Part shown: piece by piece, positions 45,743-54,264 of the stretch
Layout of the letters: each line of letters begins with the position of its first letter
Position numbering within the stretch: position 1 is the stretch's first letter
Origin: Deltaproteobacteria bacterium
GTDB lineage: Bacteria; Desulfobacterota; Desulfomonilia; Desulfomonilales; Desulfomonilaceae
Reading direction: 5' to 3'
Assembly (NCBI GenBank): GCA_021777225.1
Contig: JAJYDQ010000006.1
Span: 1-64,000, forward strand
Length of the DNA: 64,000 nucleotides
Made by a program: the position numbers and the translations under genes
The notes under the pieces: generated by a model
Seen by the model: the letters and a program-made list of their open reading frames with translations, nothing else
Database searches by the model: none
Told to the model about the DNA's origin: nothing

Positions 45743-46558
45743 ATGGAAGCCGAATCGATGAAAATGGAGGTCATGAAATTTCCAGATTTAGTTTCAGCTT
45801 TGGGAATTGATTCAGGTTCCCGATGCGTAGCGTTGATTGGGGCCGGAGGAAAGACATCACTGATGTACGCCTTGGCCGAGAGTCTCGTTGGCGCCGGCAA
45901 AACAGTAATTTCAACGACATCTACCAAGATTTTTCCACCGGAACCTCACCAATCGCCACTTCTATCTTTGTTTGCGGACAAATTTCCCCGAGGTGATCAG
46001 ATAATACAACGGCTACAACTATTTAGACACATAACAATTGGGCTTGACATTGACCCGAACAGCGGGAAAGTCTTGGGAGTAACAGATCAACAGATATATT
46101 CCATGCTTTCATGGGCGGATCATGTCATACTTGAGGCTGATGGCGCATCAGGACGACCAATCAAGGCCCCAATCGAATCCGAACCCGTAATCCCCGACTT
46201 TACAGACCTTGTGATTCCAGTAATTGGTTTGGACTCGATGTATTCAAAGGCAAATCAGGAAAACGTATTCCGTTTACATGAATTTTTACGGGTGACCGGC
46301 TTGGTTCACGGCGCATTAATAACTGTTAAAGAAATTGTTGAACTGTTCAACCATGCTGATGGAGCATTACGTAATGTCCCGAAAAATGCCCAGGTAGCGG
46401 TTTTTCTTAACAAATTGGACAAACTTGAAAAATTGGAAATTTTGTCAGGTTTAGCATGGCAGATGCTCACAAAAATAACCGACCCCCGTCTTAGAAGCGT
46501 CTCGAGTGGAAGTTTGAAATTCAACAGGGAAAACTTTACGAAATTTATCAGATGTTGA
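45743..46558 (+). CDS. yqeC: YqeC-family protein, selenium-dependent hydroxylase maturation
   Basis: A 271-residue P-loop protein of the YqeC family, which genomically tracks with selenium-dependent molybdenum hydroxylases. Walker A is ALIGAGGKTSLMYAL; other family stretches are KTVISTTSTKIFPP, HVILEADGASGRPIKAP and VIPVIGLDS. The biochemical role is not established. Several ATGs (45743, 45758, 45764, 45773) compete for start; none has a well-spaced ribosome site. No molybdenum hydroxylase, selD or mocA-type gene is in the window. Confidence 0.85.
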   Translation: MEAESMKMEVMKFPDLVSALGIDSGSRCVALIGAGGKTSLMYALAESLVGAGKTVISTTSTKIFPPEPHQSPLLSLFADKFPRGDQIIQRLQLFRHITIGLDIDPNSGKVLGVTDQQIYSMLSWADHVILEADGASGRPIKAPIESEPVIPDFTDLVIPVIGLDSMYSKANQENVFRLHEFLRVTGLVHGALITVKEIVELFNHADGALRNVPKNAQVAVFLNKLDKLEKLEILSGLAWQMLTKITDPRLRSVSSGSLKFNRENFTKFIRC

Positions 46559-46560
46559 TG

Positions 46561-47889
46561 TCAGACGCCTGAAGCCGCAACCACAACGTCGTTATGTTCA
46601 TCATTCTCTTTAGGTTCAATAAATGGGTTGAAAACCTCAGGGGAGCTATTATTTAAATATGTTTGAACCATGGGTATCTTTATATCTTTGTAAAGTTGTT
46701 TCTTCTGAACGGTTTCAAACACTTCAGTTTTAGCTAGAGTATTACCGTCTGAGCCGATGGCTTCCAGAAAACATTCAGAATTAACTGGAACATTTGACAA
46801 TCTGAAATATCCGACGTCGTCTGTGGAGCACGTCCCTACAAATCCTTCACTTTTGCAAATACATTTTACCTTGACATTTGGTACGGGAACTGCGCCATCT
46901 TCAAGAATAACTCGACCCTGGATCAAGCATCCCTGTGACACCAAGTTTATAACGAGTCCTTCAATCTTGCCCGATTCAACCGGAATCGGTATGGGCACAT
47001 CACCTGCCATCGCAAAGCCGCGCTTATAAACGTGGAGTAAATAAGATCCAGCTTCCTGAACTAGGACTTTGAAAAAACCATTTTCCGCGCTACTTCTACA
47101 AGATTGGCCCGTCTTTGCCCCGTCAGCGTCAGTCAGATAAACTACGGCAGATTCCACCGGTTTGTTGTCAGGACCGACGACAGAGCCTGACACAACAAGT
47201 CGTTCTTTTTCCCTGCGCTCAAGTTCCTCTTGTGACGGCACATCGACAGCGGAAGAGAACCTGAATTCCTTGGCGAATGAGGCTTTAGAATCATCTTTTT
47301 CAACCAATTTGGGCTCATTAGGACGTTGATCCGAAATTGACCCGAATTTTGGCAGGTGATGATTGGCCCCATCCAAGGGTGTTGGTGGAAACAGAGTCGA
47401 TTGAGCGCTATCTTTGGCCAGGGTCCTTACGGCTACGATCCCATCATCCAGCGGGTTTGGATTCAGCTTGTGTATATCCGGGTCATGTGAAGCGTAACGA
47501 CGCCCTGGCTTTCCTGAAGAGCGTCCTACAGGTCTTATCATGACGCCCTGCGGATAAACGGGGCCAAATATCCGGGCCGGCCAACTCCACCCACGAGAAA
47601 TTCTAAGATTAAGCAGCAAATTTAATAAAGAGAGACAGAAAACCAGAAACAATATGCCGTAAGCGAACGAAGAAAAATGGGTGATGGCGTAAAAAAGGCT
47701 GGATCTCTCTTCCCCTGGCATAGGTGAATTAGCCGAAAAACACACAGAACAGAATAGACCATTCTGCAAAGCGGCCGCCAAGCACAACACGGACGCTTTC
47801 ATAAACAATTTTGGAATGCTCAGCCGATACATTTTTGACCAAGCCTTTAATTGTCGGTAATAATATTTACTGAGGCGCTTCAGTGACAA
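46561..47889 (-). CDS. Membrane protein with carboxypeptidase-regulatory-like domains
   Basis: A 442-residue protein. The N-terminal region has hydrophobic segments near residues 30-50 (SVLCLAAALQNGLFCSVCF) and 70-95 (AYGILFLVFCLSLLNLLLNL). A long polar, probably disordered linker follows. Residues ~225-325 and ~330-410 look like two carboxypeptidase-regulatory-like beta-sandwich domains (VSGSVVGPDNKPVESAVVYL and IQGRVILEDGAVPVPNVKV). The start TTG 47889 has GGAG ten bases upstream; ATG 47832 is an alternative. It is convergent with yqeC, two bases apart. Function unknown; a surface or envelope structural role is a guess. Confidence 0.75.
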   Translation of the reverse strand: MSLKRLSKYYYRQLKAWSKMYRLSIPKLFMKASVLCLAAALQNGLFCSVCFSANSPMPGEERSSLFYAITHFSSFAYGILFLVFCLSLLNLLLNLRISRGWSWPARIFGPVYPQGVMIRPVGRSSGKPGRRYASHDPDIHKLNPNPLDDGIVAVRTLAKDSAQSTLFPPTPLDGANHHLPKFGSISDQRPNEPKLVEKDDSKASFAKEFRFSSAVDVPSQEELERREKERLVVSGSVVGPDNKPVESAVVYLTDADGAKTGQSCRSSAENGFFKVLVQEAGSYLLHVYKRGFAMAGDVPIPIPVESGKIEGLVINLVSQGCLIQGRVILEDGAVPVPNVKVKCICKSEGFVGTCSTDDVGYFRLSNVPVNSECFLEAIGSDGNTLAKTEVFETVQKKQLYKDIKIPMVQTYLNNSSPEVFNPFIEPKENDEHNDVVVAASGV

Positions 47890-48232
47890 CGGACCAAATC
47901 TCCTGATATCGAGTCCGACCTTTTACTAGAATCGCCGAGGCATTACAACGATACTTTGTTTGCGTGCTCTATCATCTGATTCATAGAAAGTAAACGAAAA
48001 ATTAGCGATTTTGTCGAAGAAAAAAATACCGCCAAAAGTTTTTGTGACCATGACAAGTGGCGTATTTTACGTACATGTAAAAAAAACAATAAAAACAGAC
48101 TTAAACATATTTAATAATTTTATTTGCTTTAACAAAATAATCTTTTACCTTGATTTTTTTATAAATTATGCTATTACGACTTTCGAATAAGGCTGTAGCC
48201 TATTCCTGTACATCTTTTCGAGGAGTTGCCCC
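47890..48232. other. AT-rich divergent intergenic region
   Basis: About 340 bases between two divergent genes, strongly AT-rich from 48080 on. TTTACGTACATGTAAA near 48065 is an imperfect palindrome. I see no well-spaced -35/-10 pair, so the promoters cannot be placed with confidence. Confidence 0.35.
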
Positions 48233-48718
48233 ATGAAAAAAGCCGCAATATTCTTACTTGCCGCCTCAGTTCTGCTAATTAGTTTTGGGTCGAGCGTGTT
48301 CGCTGAGGACCTGGCGTCTCAAATCACCGCGCTACAGCAAAAAGCTGAGCGTGTTGAAGCCCAGATAAACCAGGCCAGGCAACAGAGTGACGGAACTATG
48401 GATCAGCAGATCAAGTCCCTGATGGGTCAGGCCGACAATTTGATCAAACAGAGAGTCCAGTTGGATTCTCAGATATCCAAGATTGATTCACAAATTGACG
48501 AGATAAAGAATTCCGCAAAAAGCAACCTTGCCAGACAGGTCAAGAGTTATGACCAGGAGTTGATACTCCTTAAACAGCAGATCTCTTCTCTAAACGCTAA
48601 GAAGTATGCCGAAGAAGCCCAAAGAATGAAGGAAGAAGAGGCCAAGAATCAGCCGAACCACGCGGTAGCGCCGGCGCCCAAACCGGTAACTACGCCCGGA
48701 CTGCCTGCTCAAAAGTAA
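48233..48718 (+). CDS. Exported coiled-coil protein
   Basis: A 161-residue protein with a Sec signal peptide (KKAAIFLLAASVLLISFGSSVFA, cleavage after residue ~24). A long Gln/Lys-rich coiled coil follows (about 25-135; ITALQQKAERVEAQINQARQ, LDSQISKIDSQIDEIK), then a Pro/Ala-rich tail. No enzymatic motif. Probably a periplasmic or envelope-spanning spacer. GAGGAG precedes the ATG, and a strong terminator follows, so it is monocistronic. Confidence 0.8.
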   Translation: MKKAAIFLLAASVLLISFGSSVFAEDLASQITALQQKAERVEAQINQARQQSDGTMDQQIKSLMGQADNLIKQRVQLDSQISKIDSQIDEIKNSAKSNLARQVKSYDQELILLKQQISSLNAKKYAEEAQRMKEEEAKNQPNHAVAPAPKPVTTPGLPAQK

Positions 48719-48753
48719 CAAAATTTAAGAGCTATCGAACGGCAATATTTTGT

Positions 48754-48796
48754 CTAAGGCCGATGCAATGTAATTTGTATCGGCCTTAGTTTGTTA
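48754..48796 (+). terminator. Intrinsic terminator after the coiled-coil gene
   Basis: CTAAGGCCGAT (48754-48764) and ATCGGCCTTAG (48779-48789) form a perfect eleven-base stem with a fourteen-base loop, followed by TTTGTT. The stem is symmetric and may work in either direction. Confidence 0.75.
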
Positions 48797-48942
48797 CCTT
48801 GAAAAGGAACCAATTAGCAAACTGCAATTTAGCTGTATCTGTAAAACACAATAAACTCCATTATAATTGATCATAAACATAATAAACATTATGTAATATA
48901 TTTAATAACAAAAATAACTTATTAATATATAAAATAAAATAG

Positions 48943-48970
48943 TTGACATATCCGTCTAAACAGATAAAAT
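48943..48970 (+). promoter_or_regulatory. Sigma-70 promoter of the LysM/M23 lipoprotein gene
   Basis: TTGACA (48943-48948) and TAAAAT (48965-48970) with a 16-base spacer, 38 bases before the ATG at 49009, in a strongly AT-rich stretch. Confidence 0.6.
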
Positions 48971-49008
48971 AATCCGCATGTTTAAACGTTAAGCGGCTGA
49001 CTCAAAAC

Positions 49009-49929
49009 ATGACAAATCTCAAAATTTGTTTTTCAATTATTCTATCAGTAACAGTTTTGTCAGGTTGTTCCGCTAACCTAGCCGCAATAAAATCATCTGT
49101 AGCTCATGCCTCATTCCAAAAATCTACCACTCAAAATACTGAAAAGCCCAAGTTCCCGACGGATGAGGAAGGGGCCTTTCATGTAGTAAACAAGGGTGAC
49201 ACACTTGTTCACATATGTGATGTCTATGGGCTGGACCTGAAATCTGTGGCTGTCGTCAATAAATTGGCGCCACCCTACAAATTTTCTGGTGGCGAAACCT
49301 TGTTTCTGCCCGCTTCAGCGTTATTGCCAGATACGGACCTGAAAAATTCTCCAAATCAAACAGCTCCCATGTTAGGCGCCGCCGATTCCAAATCCCGCCA
49401 TTTTGCCGCAAGCGCAATTCGGGGTTTGAGACACCCAAACGTCCCGGAGCTGAAGTTCCCGGTTCCCCACGGGGTTTTGACTTCGCCCTTTGGGTTTCGT
49501 TGGGGGAGTTTCCATAAAGGGTTAGACATAGCTGCGCCTATTGGCAACTCGGTTTTAGCTTGCGCGGACGGAAGAGTGGTCTATACAGGCAGTCAGAAGC
49601 GTTTCAGGAGATATGGCAACGCTGTTTTGGTGGATCATGGAAGAGGCGCTTACACATACTACGCCCATTTGTCCAAGATTCTGGTTAAACCAGGACAAGT
49701 GATTCACAGAGGTCAGAAAATTGCTTTGATAGGTAATACGGGCAGATCTACCGGACCGCATCTTCACTTAGAAGTTAGGGTGGCTAACCAAATGTATAAC
49801 CCGTTGGCCTATTTTTCAGCGCAAGACATGGCTGGAATGCATGTAGCCAAAAGATTTACCAATTCTCCAATGGGACCAGTTTTAGCCCATTGGAAAATTC
49901 CTGATCTTGTTTCAGCGAATCTGCCTTGA
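49009..49929 (+). CDS. LysM-M23 peptidase lipoprotein, NlpD-like
   Basis: A 306-residue lipoprotein. The lipobox is LSGC (Cys20). A LysM peptidoglycan-binding domain lies at about 60-105 (FHVVNKGDTLVHICDVYGL). A C-terminal M23 (LytM) domain covers about 150-275, with HKGLDIAAPIGNSVLACADG and GPHLHLEVR. The M23 metal ligands HxxxD and HxH seem intact (H170-GLD and HLH), so it could be an active endopeptidase, unlike E. coli NlpD. It likely acts in cell-wall remodelling or division. The ribosome site is weak. Confidence 0.88.
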   Translation: MTNLKICFSIILSVTVLSGCSANLAAIKSSVAHASFQKSTTQNTEKPKFPTDEEGAFHVVNKGDTLVHICDVYGLDLKSVAVVNKLAPPYKFSGGETLFLPASALLPDTDLKNSPNQTAPMLGAADSKSRHFAASAIRGLRHPNVPELKFPVPHGVLTSPFGFRWGSFHKGLDIAAPIGNSVLACADGRVVYTGSQKRFRRYGNAVLVDHGRGAYTYYAHLSKILVKPGQVIHRGQKIALIGNTGRSTGPHLHLEVRVANQMYNPLAYFSAQDMAGMHVAKRFTNSPMGPVLAHWKIPDLVSANLP

Positions 49930-50039
49930 AAATCACTGACGAGGTCTATTTCAACTCAAAAGGGGGAAAGCTGACAAGCTTGCGCGGTAAAAACAAGCCC
50001 GACTAGACGCGTAACAGTTTTAAATCTCATGCTTTTCCC

Positions 50040-50068
50040 TTGACAAGCAGCTTTGTCGCAATTAAACT
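50040..50068 (+). promoter_or_regulatory. Sigma-70 promoter of sat
   Basis: TTGACA (50040-50045) and TAAACT (50063-50068) with an exact 17-base spacer. It leaves a leader of about 125 bases before the sat ATG, in which no structured element was recognised. Confidence 0.6.
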
Positions 50069-50199
50069 GATCATTCATTTCAGTTTTTACCACAACTTCG
50101 AAAAGACACCCCCACGCATGAGATGGGAGTCTGAAAGGCTTTCCGACTCGTACTCGGGGCGTGCTTTAAACAGGACATAATGTTCAAGGAGGACCACAA

Positions 50200-51420
50200 A
50201 TGTCGAAAAGCAAGCTGGTAAAACCTCACGGTGGTGGGGAATTAAAACCTTTAATGTTATCAGGCGCTGCGTTGGCGGGAGAGAAAAAAAGAGCCGAAAC
50301 TCTCAAGAAAATTAATATCTCATCCAGAGAAACAGGCGATCTTCTTATGATGGGTTGCGGCGCGTTCACACCACTTGAAGGTTTCATGACAAAAGCTGAT
50401 TGGAAAGGCGTATGCGACGAATTTAAGATGGCTAACGGCCTGTTTTGGCCCATTCCGATCACCGTTTCCACTGATGATGAAACTGTTAAAGAAGGTGATG
50501 AAATTGCTTTGGTCGATTCCGATAGTGGTGAGACAATCGCCACCATGAAGGTCACCGAGAAGTACACCATCGACAAAGCTTATGAATGCAAGAAGGTCTT
50601 CACCACGGACGATATGGAACATCCTGGCGTGCAGAAAGTAATGGCCCAGGGGAAATATAATCTTGCCGGTCCTGTGAAGGTGCTGACCGAAGGTGGATTT
50701 CCTGAAGAATATGGCGATCTTTATGGTACGCCCGCTCAAACAAGGGCGATATTTGAAGAAAAAGGCTGGAAGCGAATTGCGGCCCTTCAGTTACGTAATC
50801 CGATGCACAGGTCCCACGAATTTCTGGCTAAAATCGCCGTTGAAGTTATGGATGGAGTAATTATCCATCAGTTGTTAGGCAAATTGAAGGCGGGTGATAT
50901 TCCGGCCGACGTTCGGGTAGCGGCTATCAACGCTCTTGTTGACAACTATTTTGTTAAAGACACAGTCGTAACCAAGGGTTATCCTATGGAAATGAGATAC
51001 GCCGGTCCGAGGGAAGCTCTGTTGCACGGTGTCTTTAGACAAAACTATGGTTGTAGCCATCTCATCGTAGGCCGGGATCATGCCGGAGTTGGCGATTACT
51101 ACGGACCATTTGACGCGCAAAAGATTTTTGATCAAATTCCTGAAGGATCGCTCGAACTTCAGCCTCTTAACATTGATTGGACATTCCATTGTTTCAAATG
51201 TGGAGGCATGGCTTCCATGAGGACATGTCCTCACGGAAAGGCTGACCGGTTACTTCTATCAGGAACGATGGTGCGAAAAACCCTGTCCGAGGGAGGAGAG
51301 TTGCCGCCTGAGTTCTCGCGACCTGAAGTTGTGGCCATCCTGCAAAAGTATTACCAGGGCCTGGAAGAAAAGGTTGAGGTTAAATTGCACGGAGCGGCGA
51401 CAGGCGACGTCAAGAAATAA
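50200..51420 (+). CDS. sat: Sulfate adenylyltransferase (ATP sulfurylase)
   Basis: This 406-residue enzyme activates sulfate to APS, the entry step of dissimilatory sulfate reduction. Motifs are [14 protein letters not shown] (QxRNPxHxxH ATP site), [33 protein letters not shown], and a zinc-type [16 protein letters not shown]. The single-domain form has no APS kinase. GGAGG precedes the ATG. A promoter and a perfect terminator make it monocistronic; aprAB and qmo, often its neighbours, are elsewhere. Confidence 0.97.
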   Translation: MSKSKLVKPHGGGELKPLMLSGAALAGEKKRAETLKKINISSRETGDLLMMGCGAFTPLEGFMTKADWKGVCDEFKMANGLFWPIPITVSTDDETVKEGDEIALVDSDSGETIATMKVTEKYTIDKAYECKKVFTTDDMEHPGVQKVMAQGKYNLAGPVKVLTEGGFPEEYGDLYGTPAQTRAIFEEKGWKRIAALQLRNPMHRSHEFLAKIAVEVMDGVIIHQLLGKLKAGDIPADVRVAAINALVDNYFVKDTVVTKGYPMEMRYAGPREALLHGVFRQNYGCSHLIVGRDHAGVGDYYGPFDAQKIFDQIPEGSLELQPLNIDWTFHCFKCGGMASMRTCPHGKADRLLLSGTMVRKTLSEGGELPPEFSRPEVVAILQKYYQGLEEKVEVKLHGAATGDVKK

Positions 51421-51450
51421 TACGGAACATAACAAATGTTGAACCGATGC

Positions 51451-51487
51451 CCGATCACCGGCTTTACGTCGGTGATCGGTTTTTTTT
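51451..51487 (+). terminator. Strong intrinsic terminator after sat
   Basis: CCGATCACCG (51451-51460) and CGGTGATCGG (51470-51479) form a perfect ten-base stem with a nine-base loop, followed directly by eight Ts. Confidence 0.92.
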
Positions 51488-51652
51488 GGTTCGGGTTGTC
51501 AAACGGACAGCCGATATCAGATCCTTGACGTGACGATATAATGACGATTACAATGTCTTTGTTCAAAGCAAATTATCTAATATCCGTGAGATCACAATGC
51601 TCGAGATAAAAGTCTCCAGCAGGTTTGCCACCTTTCTTGAAAGCTCTACGAC

Positions 51653-52840
51653 ATGAAAGATCTTTTTGAAAAGTGTTATTCCTTCAAACGAGAAAAAGAA
51701 GCGATTGAGTTGGGGTTCTATCCTTACTTCAAGGCAATTTCCACTTTAAATGGGCCGCATGTAACGGTAAACGGCCGAGACATGATTATGGTCGGATCAA
51801 ACAACTACTTGGGATTGACAACGCACCCTAGGGTTAAGGAAGCGGCAATGAAGGCCCTCGAGATACATGGGACAAGTTGTTCCGGTTCTAGATTCTTGAA
51901 TGGCACTTTGGAGATGCACGAACAGTTGGAAGCTTCTCTGGCCGAATTTGTAGGTAAGCAATCCGCTCAGGTTTTTACTACGGGTTTTCTAACTAACCAG
52001 GGCGCTATAGCGCCGCTATTGGGTCGAAATGACACAGTCATAGTTGATAGGCTTGTACATGCTAGTATTATTGAGGGAGTCAGGCTGTCCTTCGGAAAAG
52101 TAAGACGATTCCGCCACAATGACCCAGAGTCTTTAAGACGGAATCTCGAGGCCAGCGGTGATTCGAATGGAGTGCTGGTTATTGTCGACGGGGTCTATAG
52201 TATGGAAGGAGATATTGCTCCTTTACCGGAAATTGTTTCAGTAGCCAAAGAGTACGGGGCCCGAATAATGCTTGACGATGCCCACGGCATAGGGGTTCTG
52301 GGCAAAACAGGCAGGGGAACTCTTGAACATTTCAATTTAACGGGTCAGGTAGACCTTGTTATGGGGACTTTTAGCAAGTCTTTAGCGTCACTGGGAGGAT
52401 TTATCGCCGGTGACACTGCTGTAATAAATTATATCAGACACAATTCCAGGGCCCTCATATTCTCAGCGTCAATGCCCCCTTCTTCAATCGCTGCTGCTCA
52501 AGCGGCCCTTGACGTGATAAAAACTGAGCCTGAAATTCGCGAGCGGCTTTGGGTAAATACCAAATTTCTGCTAAAAGAAATTGTTGATTTGGGATTTGAA
52601 ACAGGGCCTACCGAGACGCCGATAGTACCTATGATAGTGGGAGATGATGCCCGCGCAGCAATCTTTTGGCGCCTTCTGTTCGATGAAGGGATTTTTACCA
52701 ACTGTGTGGTTTCCCCGGCTGTTCCACCAGGAGGCCAAAGGATCCGGATGTGTCTTATGGCCACTCATTCGCTGGAAGACCTGGAAAAGGTAGTTGAAAT
52801 TTGTGGACGCGTAGGACGTCAAATAGGTCTGATTAATTAA
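51653..52840 (+). CDS. Alpha-oxoamine synthase (KBL / serine palmitoyltransferase / BioF-like)
   Basis: A 395-residue PLP enzyme that condenses an amino acid with an acyl-CoA. It shows the FYPYFKAI start typical of the SPT-like branch, GSNNYLGLTTHPRV, HGTSCSGSRFLNGT, DRLVHASIIEG, IVDGVYSMEGDIAPLPEI, LDDAHGIGVLG and the Schiff-base Lys242 in GTFSKSLASLGG. The branch includes sphingolipid-forming SPT and related enzymes. No biotin or threonine dehydrogenase genes are adjacent. A small membrane protein follows 13 bases later. The substrate is not determined. Confidence 0.88.
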   Translation: MKDLFEKCYSFKREKEAIELGFYPYFKAISTLNGPHVTVNGRDMIMVGSNNYLGLTTHPRVKEAAMKALEIHGTSCSGSRFLNGTLEMHEQLEASLAEFVGKQSAQVFTTGFLTNQGAIAPLLGRNDTVIVDRLVHASIIEGVRLSFGKVRRFRHNDPESLRRNLEASGDSNGVLVIVDGVYSMEGDIAPLPEIVSVAKEYGARIMLDDAHGIGVLGKTGRGTLEHFNLTGQVDLVMGTFSKSLASLGGFIAGDTAVINYIRHNSRALIFSASMPPSSIAAAQAALDVIKTEPEIRERLWVNTKFLLKEIVDLGFETGPTETPIVPMIVGDDARAAIFWRLLFDEGIFTNCVVSPAVPPGGQRIRMCLMATHSLEDLEKVVEICGRVGRQIGLIN

Positions 52841-52853
52841 AGGAGGAAGTCGA

Positions 52854-53486
52854 ATGCTCTTGAAAAGGACCACTTGGGAGATATCTCGGAAGTGCGCAGC
52901 AGCAATCAAATTCCATTGGCGTATTTTACTTTTGTCGTTGACAGCTTTCTCTGCGTTGACGGCTTTCAGTGTCTCTCCATTATTTGCTGTAGATGAAAAT
53001 GCCTCAAATCAGGCAACCGACAAAAGCATTACGGCTGAGAATCTCACCCCGGCTTCGATTGAAAACAGATTTGAACAAATTGAAAAGACACTTCAATCAA
53101 TTAAAGTCACAGGCGAAAAAGCTGAGGATCGGAGCTATTTCAACAAACTGGCCAGCTACGAAGTAATAAAATATTTGAAGTTGATGGTTTTGTTGTTAGT
53201 GTTCATAGCTCTCGGGTTCCCAATCGCCGTATGGTTGTTGAACAAAAGTAGTTTTAGCAGGACCCCCGGAAAATCTCAGGAACTTGCGGAGACCCTGTTG
53301 ACCATTGAAGAGCGTCAAGCCAAGCTCGCAAATATATTGAAAGAAATTCAAGGTGAGATTGACTATCTACACACAATGTCCGCCCCTGATCTTAAAAACT
53401 TGATCCAGCAGGCGGAAAGTTATCTAAAATTGAACGAAAGTGATCTCCAAAAGGCTGGTTCGAAACAGGACCCTGACGGCAAATAA
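52854..53486 (+). CDS. Membrane coiled-coil protein of unknown function
   Basis: A 210-residue protein with hydrophobic segments near residues 22-43 (ILLLSLTAFSALTAFSVSPLF, signal-anchor or signal peptide) and 103-127 (LKLMVLLLVFIALGFPIAVWLL), and a Glu/Gln/Lys-rich C-terminal coiled coil (LAETLLTIEERQAKLANILKE). AAGGAGG precedes the ATG, 13 bases after the oxoamine synthase gene, so the two form an operon. I do not recognise the family. The hydrophobic segment plus coiled coil resembles a membrane scaffold or accessory subunit, but this is not established. Confidence 0.75.
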   Translation: MLLKRTTWEISRKCAAAIKFHWRILLLSLTAFSALTAFSVSPLFAVDENASNQATDKSITAENLTPASIENRFEQIEKTLQSIKVTGEKAEDRSYFNKLASYEVIKYLKLMVLLLVFIALGFPIAVWLLNKSSFSRTPGKSQELAETLLTIEERQAKLANILKEIQGEIDYLHTMSAPDLKNLIQQAESYLKLNESDLQKAGSKQDPDGK

Positions 53487-53520
53487 CTTTTCGTGGAATA
53501 CGTAAATCTAGAACTTCAAA

Positions 53521-54210
53521 TTATCTGGTTATGGAATTAATAGTTTCGAGAAGAGTTCGTATATTGTCCGTTTGAGTTCCCTTGTTTTCGTACAAAACGT
53601 CCTGAACCGAAACATCAGTTCCATAAAAAGCTTCGTTAGTATTCCTATCTGGTTGTATGACGCCACTGTTAATCGACAAACCTGCAAACAACCCCTTTGT
53701 CTTTGAATAGGATAGAATTTGAGATTTAAGTCTCAAATTAGTGTCCACTGAAGTATCTCGGCCAAGTGGCCCTGCACTTACGGATACATCGGCTCCAAGT
53801 ATAAGTTTTTCTTCCAACAATCTTTGAAGCCCTATTTCATCCATAAACAATAGAATTAAATCTATCGATTGAGCGCCCAATTGTAACCCAATGCTTCCGC
53901 TCCGAAAAATAAAGAAAGCGGGATTCGACCATCTAAGAGTTTCCTGGTCTCTTCTTAATATTATGCCTTTTCCTAATTCTATTCCCAATAAGGCGCCAAT
54001 GTTTAGGACGCCTGGAAATATGGCCAAGCCGCGTGCTTTTTGAAATAATTCTTTGGGAACATATTTATCAGGCATAGATGAAATGTCTCTCAAAACCTTG
54101 TCACATCGTGCAATTTCGTTGTCCGCATCGACAAACGCGGAATCGGCGCCATAGGCCGAAGAAAAAATCATTGTTACAAATATCGTCAATAGCTGGAGAC
54201 CACGCTTCAT
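53521..54210 (-). CDS. SYLF-domain lipid-binding protein
   Basis: A 229-residue exported protein. A signal peptide (LLTIFVTMIFSSAYGA) precedes a SYLF (Ysc84/DUF500) domain: VPKELFQKARGLAIFPGVLNIGALLG, GSIGLQLGAQSIDLILLFMDE, VSVSAGPLGRDTSVDT and SKTKGLFAGLSINSGVI. SYLF domains bind phosphoinositides in eukaryotes; in bacteria they are exported and poorly understood. I start at ATG 54210 (GGTGG eight bases before); TTG 54225 is less likely. It is convergent with the membrane coiled-coil gene. Confidence 0.88.
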   Translation of the reverse strand: MKRGLQLLTIFVTMIFSSAYGADSAFVDADNEIARCDKVLRDISSMPDKYVPKELFQKARGLAIFPGVLNIGALLGIELGKGIILRRDQETLRWSNPAFFIFRSGSIGLQLGAQSIDLILLFMDEIGLQRLLEEKLILGADVSVSAGPLGRDTSVDTNLRLKSQILSYSKTKGLFAGLSINSGVIQPDRNTNEAFYGTDVSVQDVLYENKGTQTDNIRTLLETINSITR

Positions 54211-54264
54211 TAATTTTTCCACCAACTTGACAGATCAAATGTTAATTTTAATTCTCGTAGAGGC

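Noticed and set aside
50200-51420. sat as part of an apr/qmo sulfate-reduction cluster
   Set aside because: A promoter and strong terminator bracket sat alone, and no aprAB, qmo or pyrophosphatase gene is in the window.
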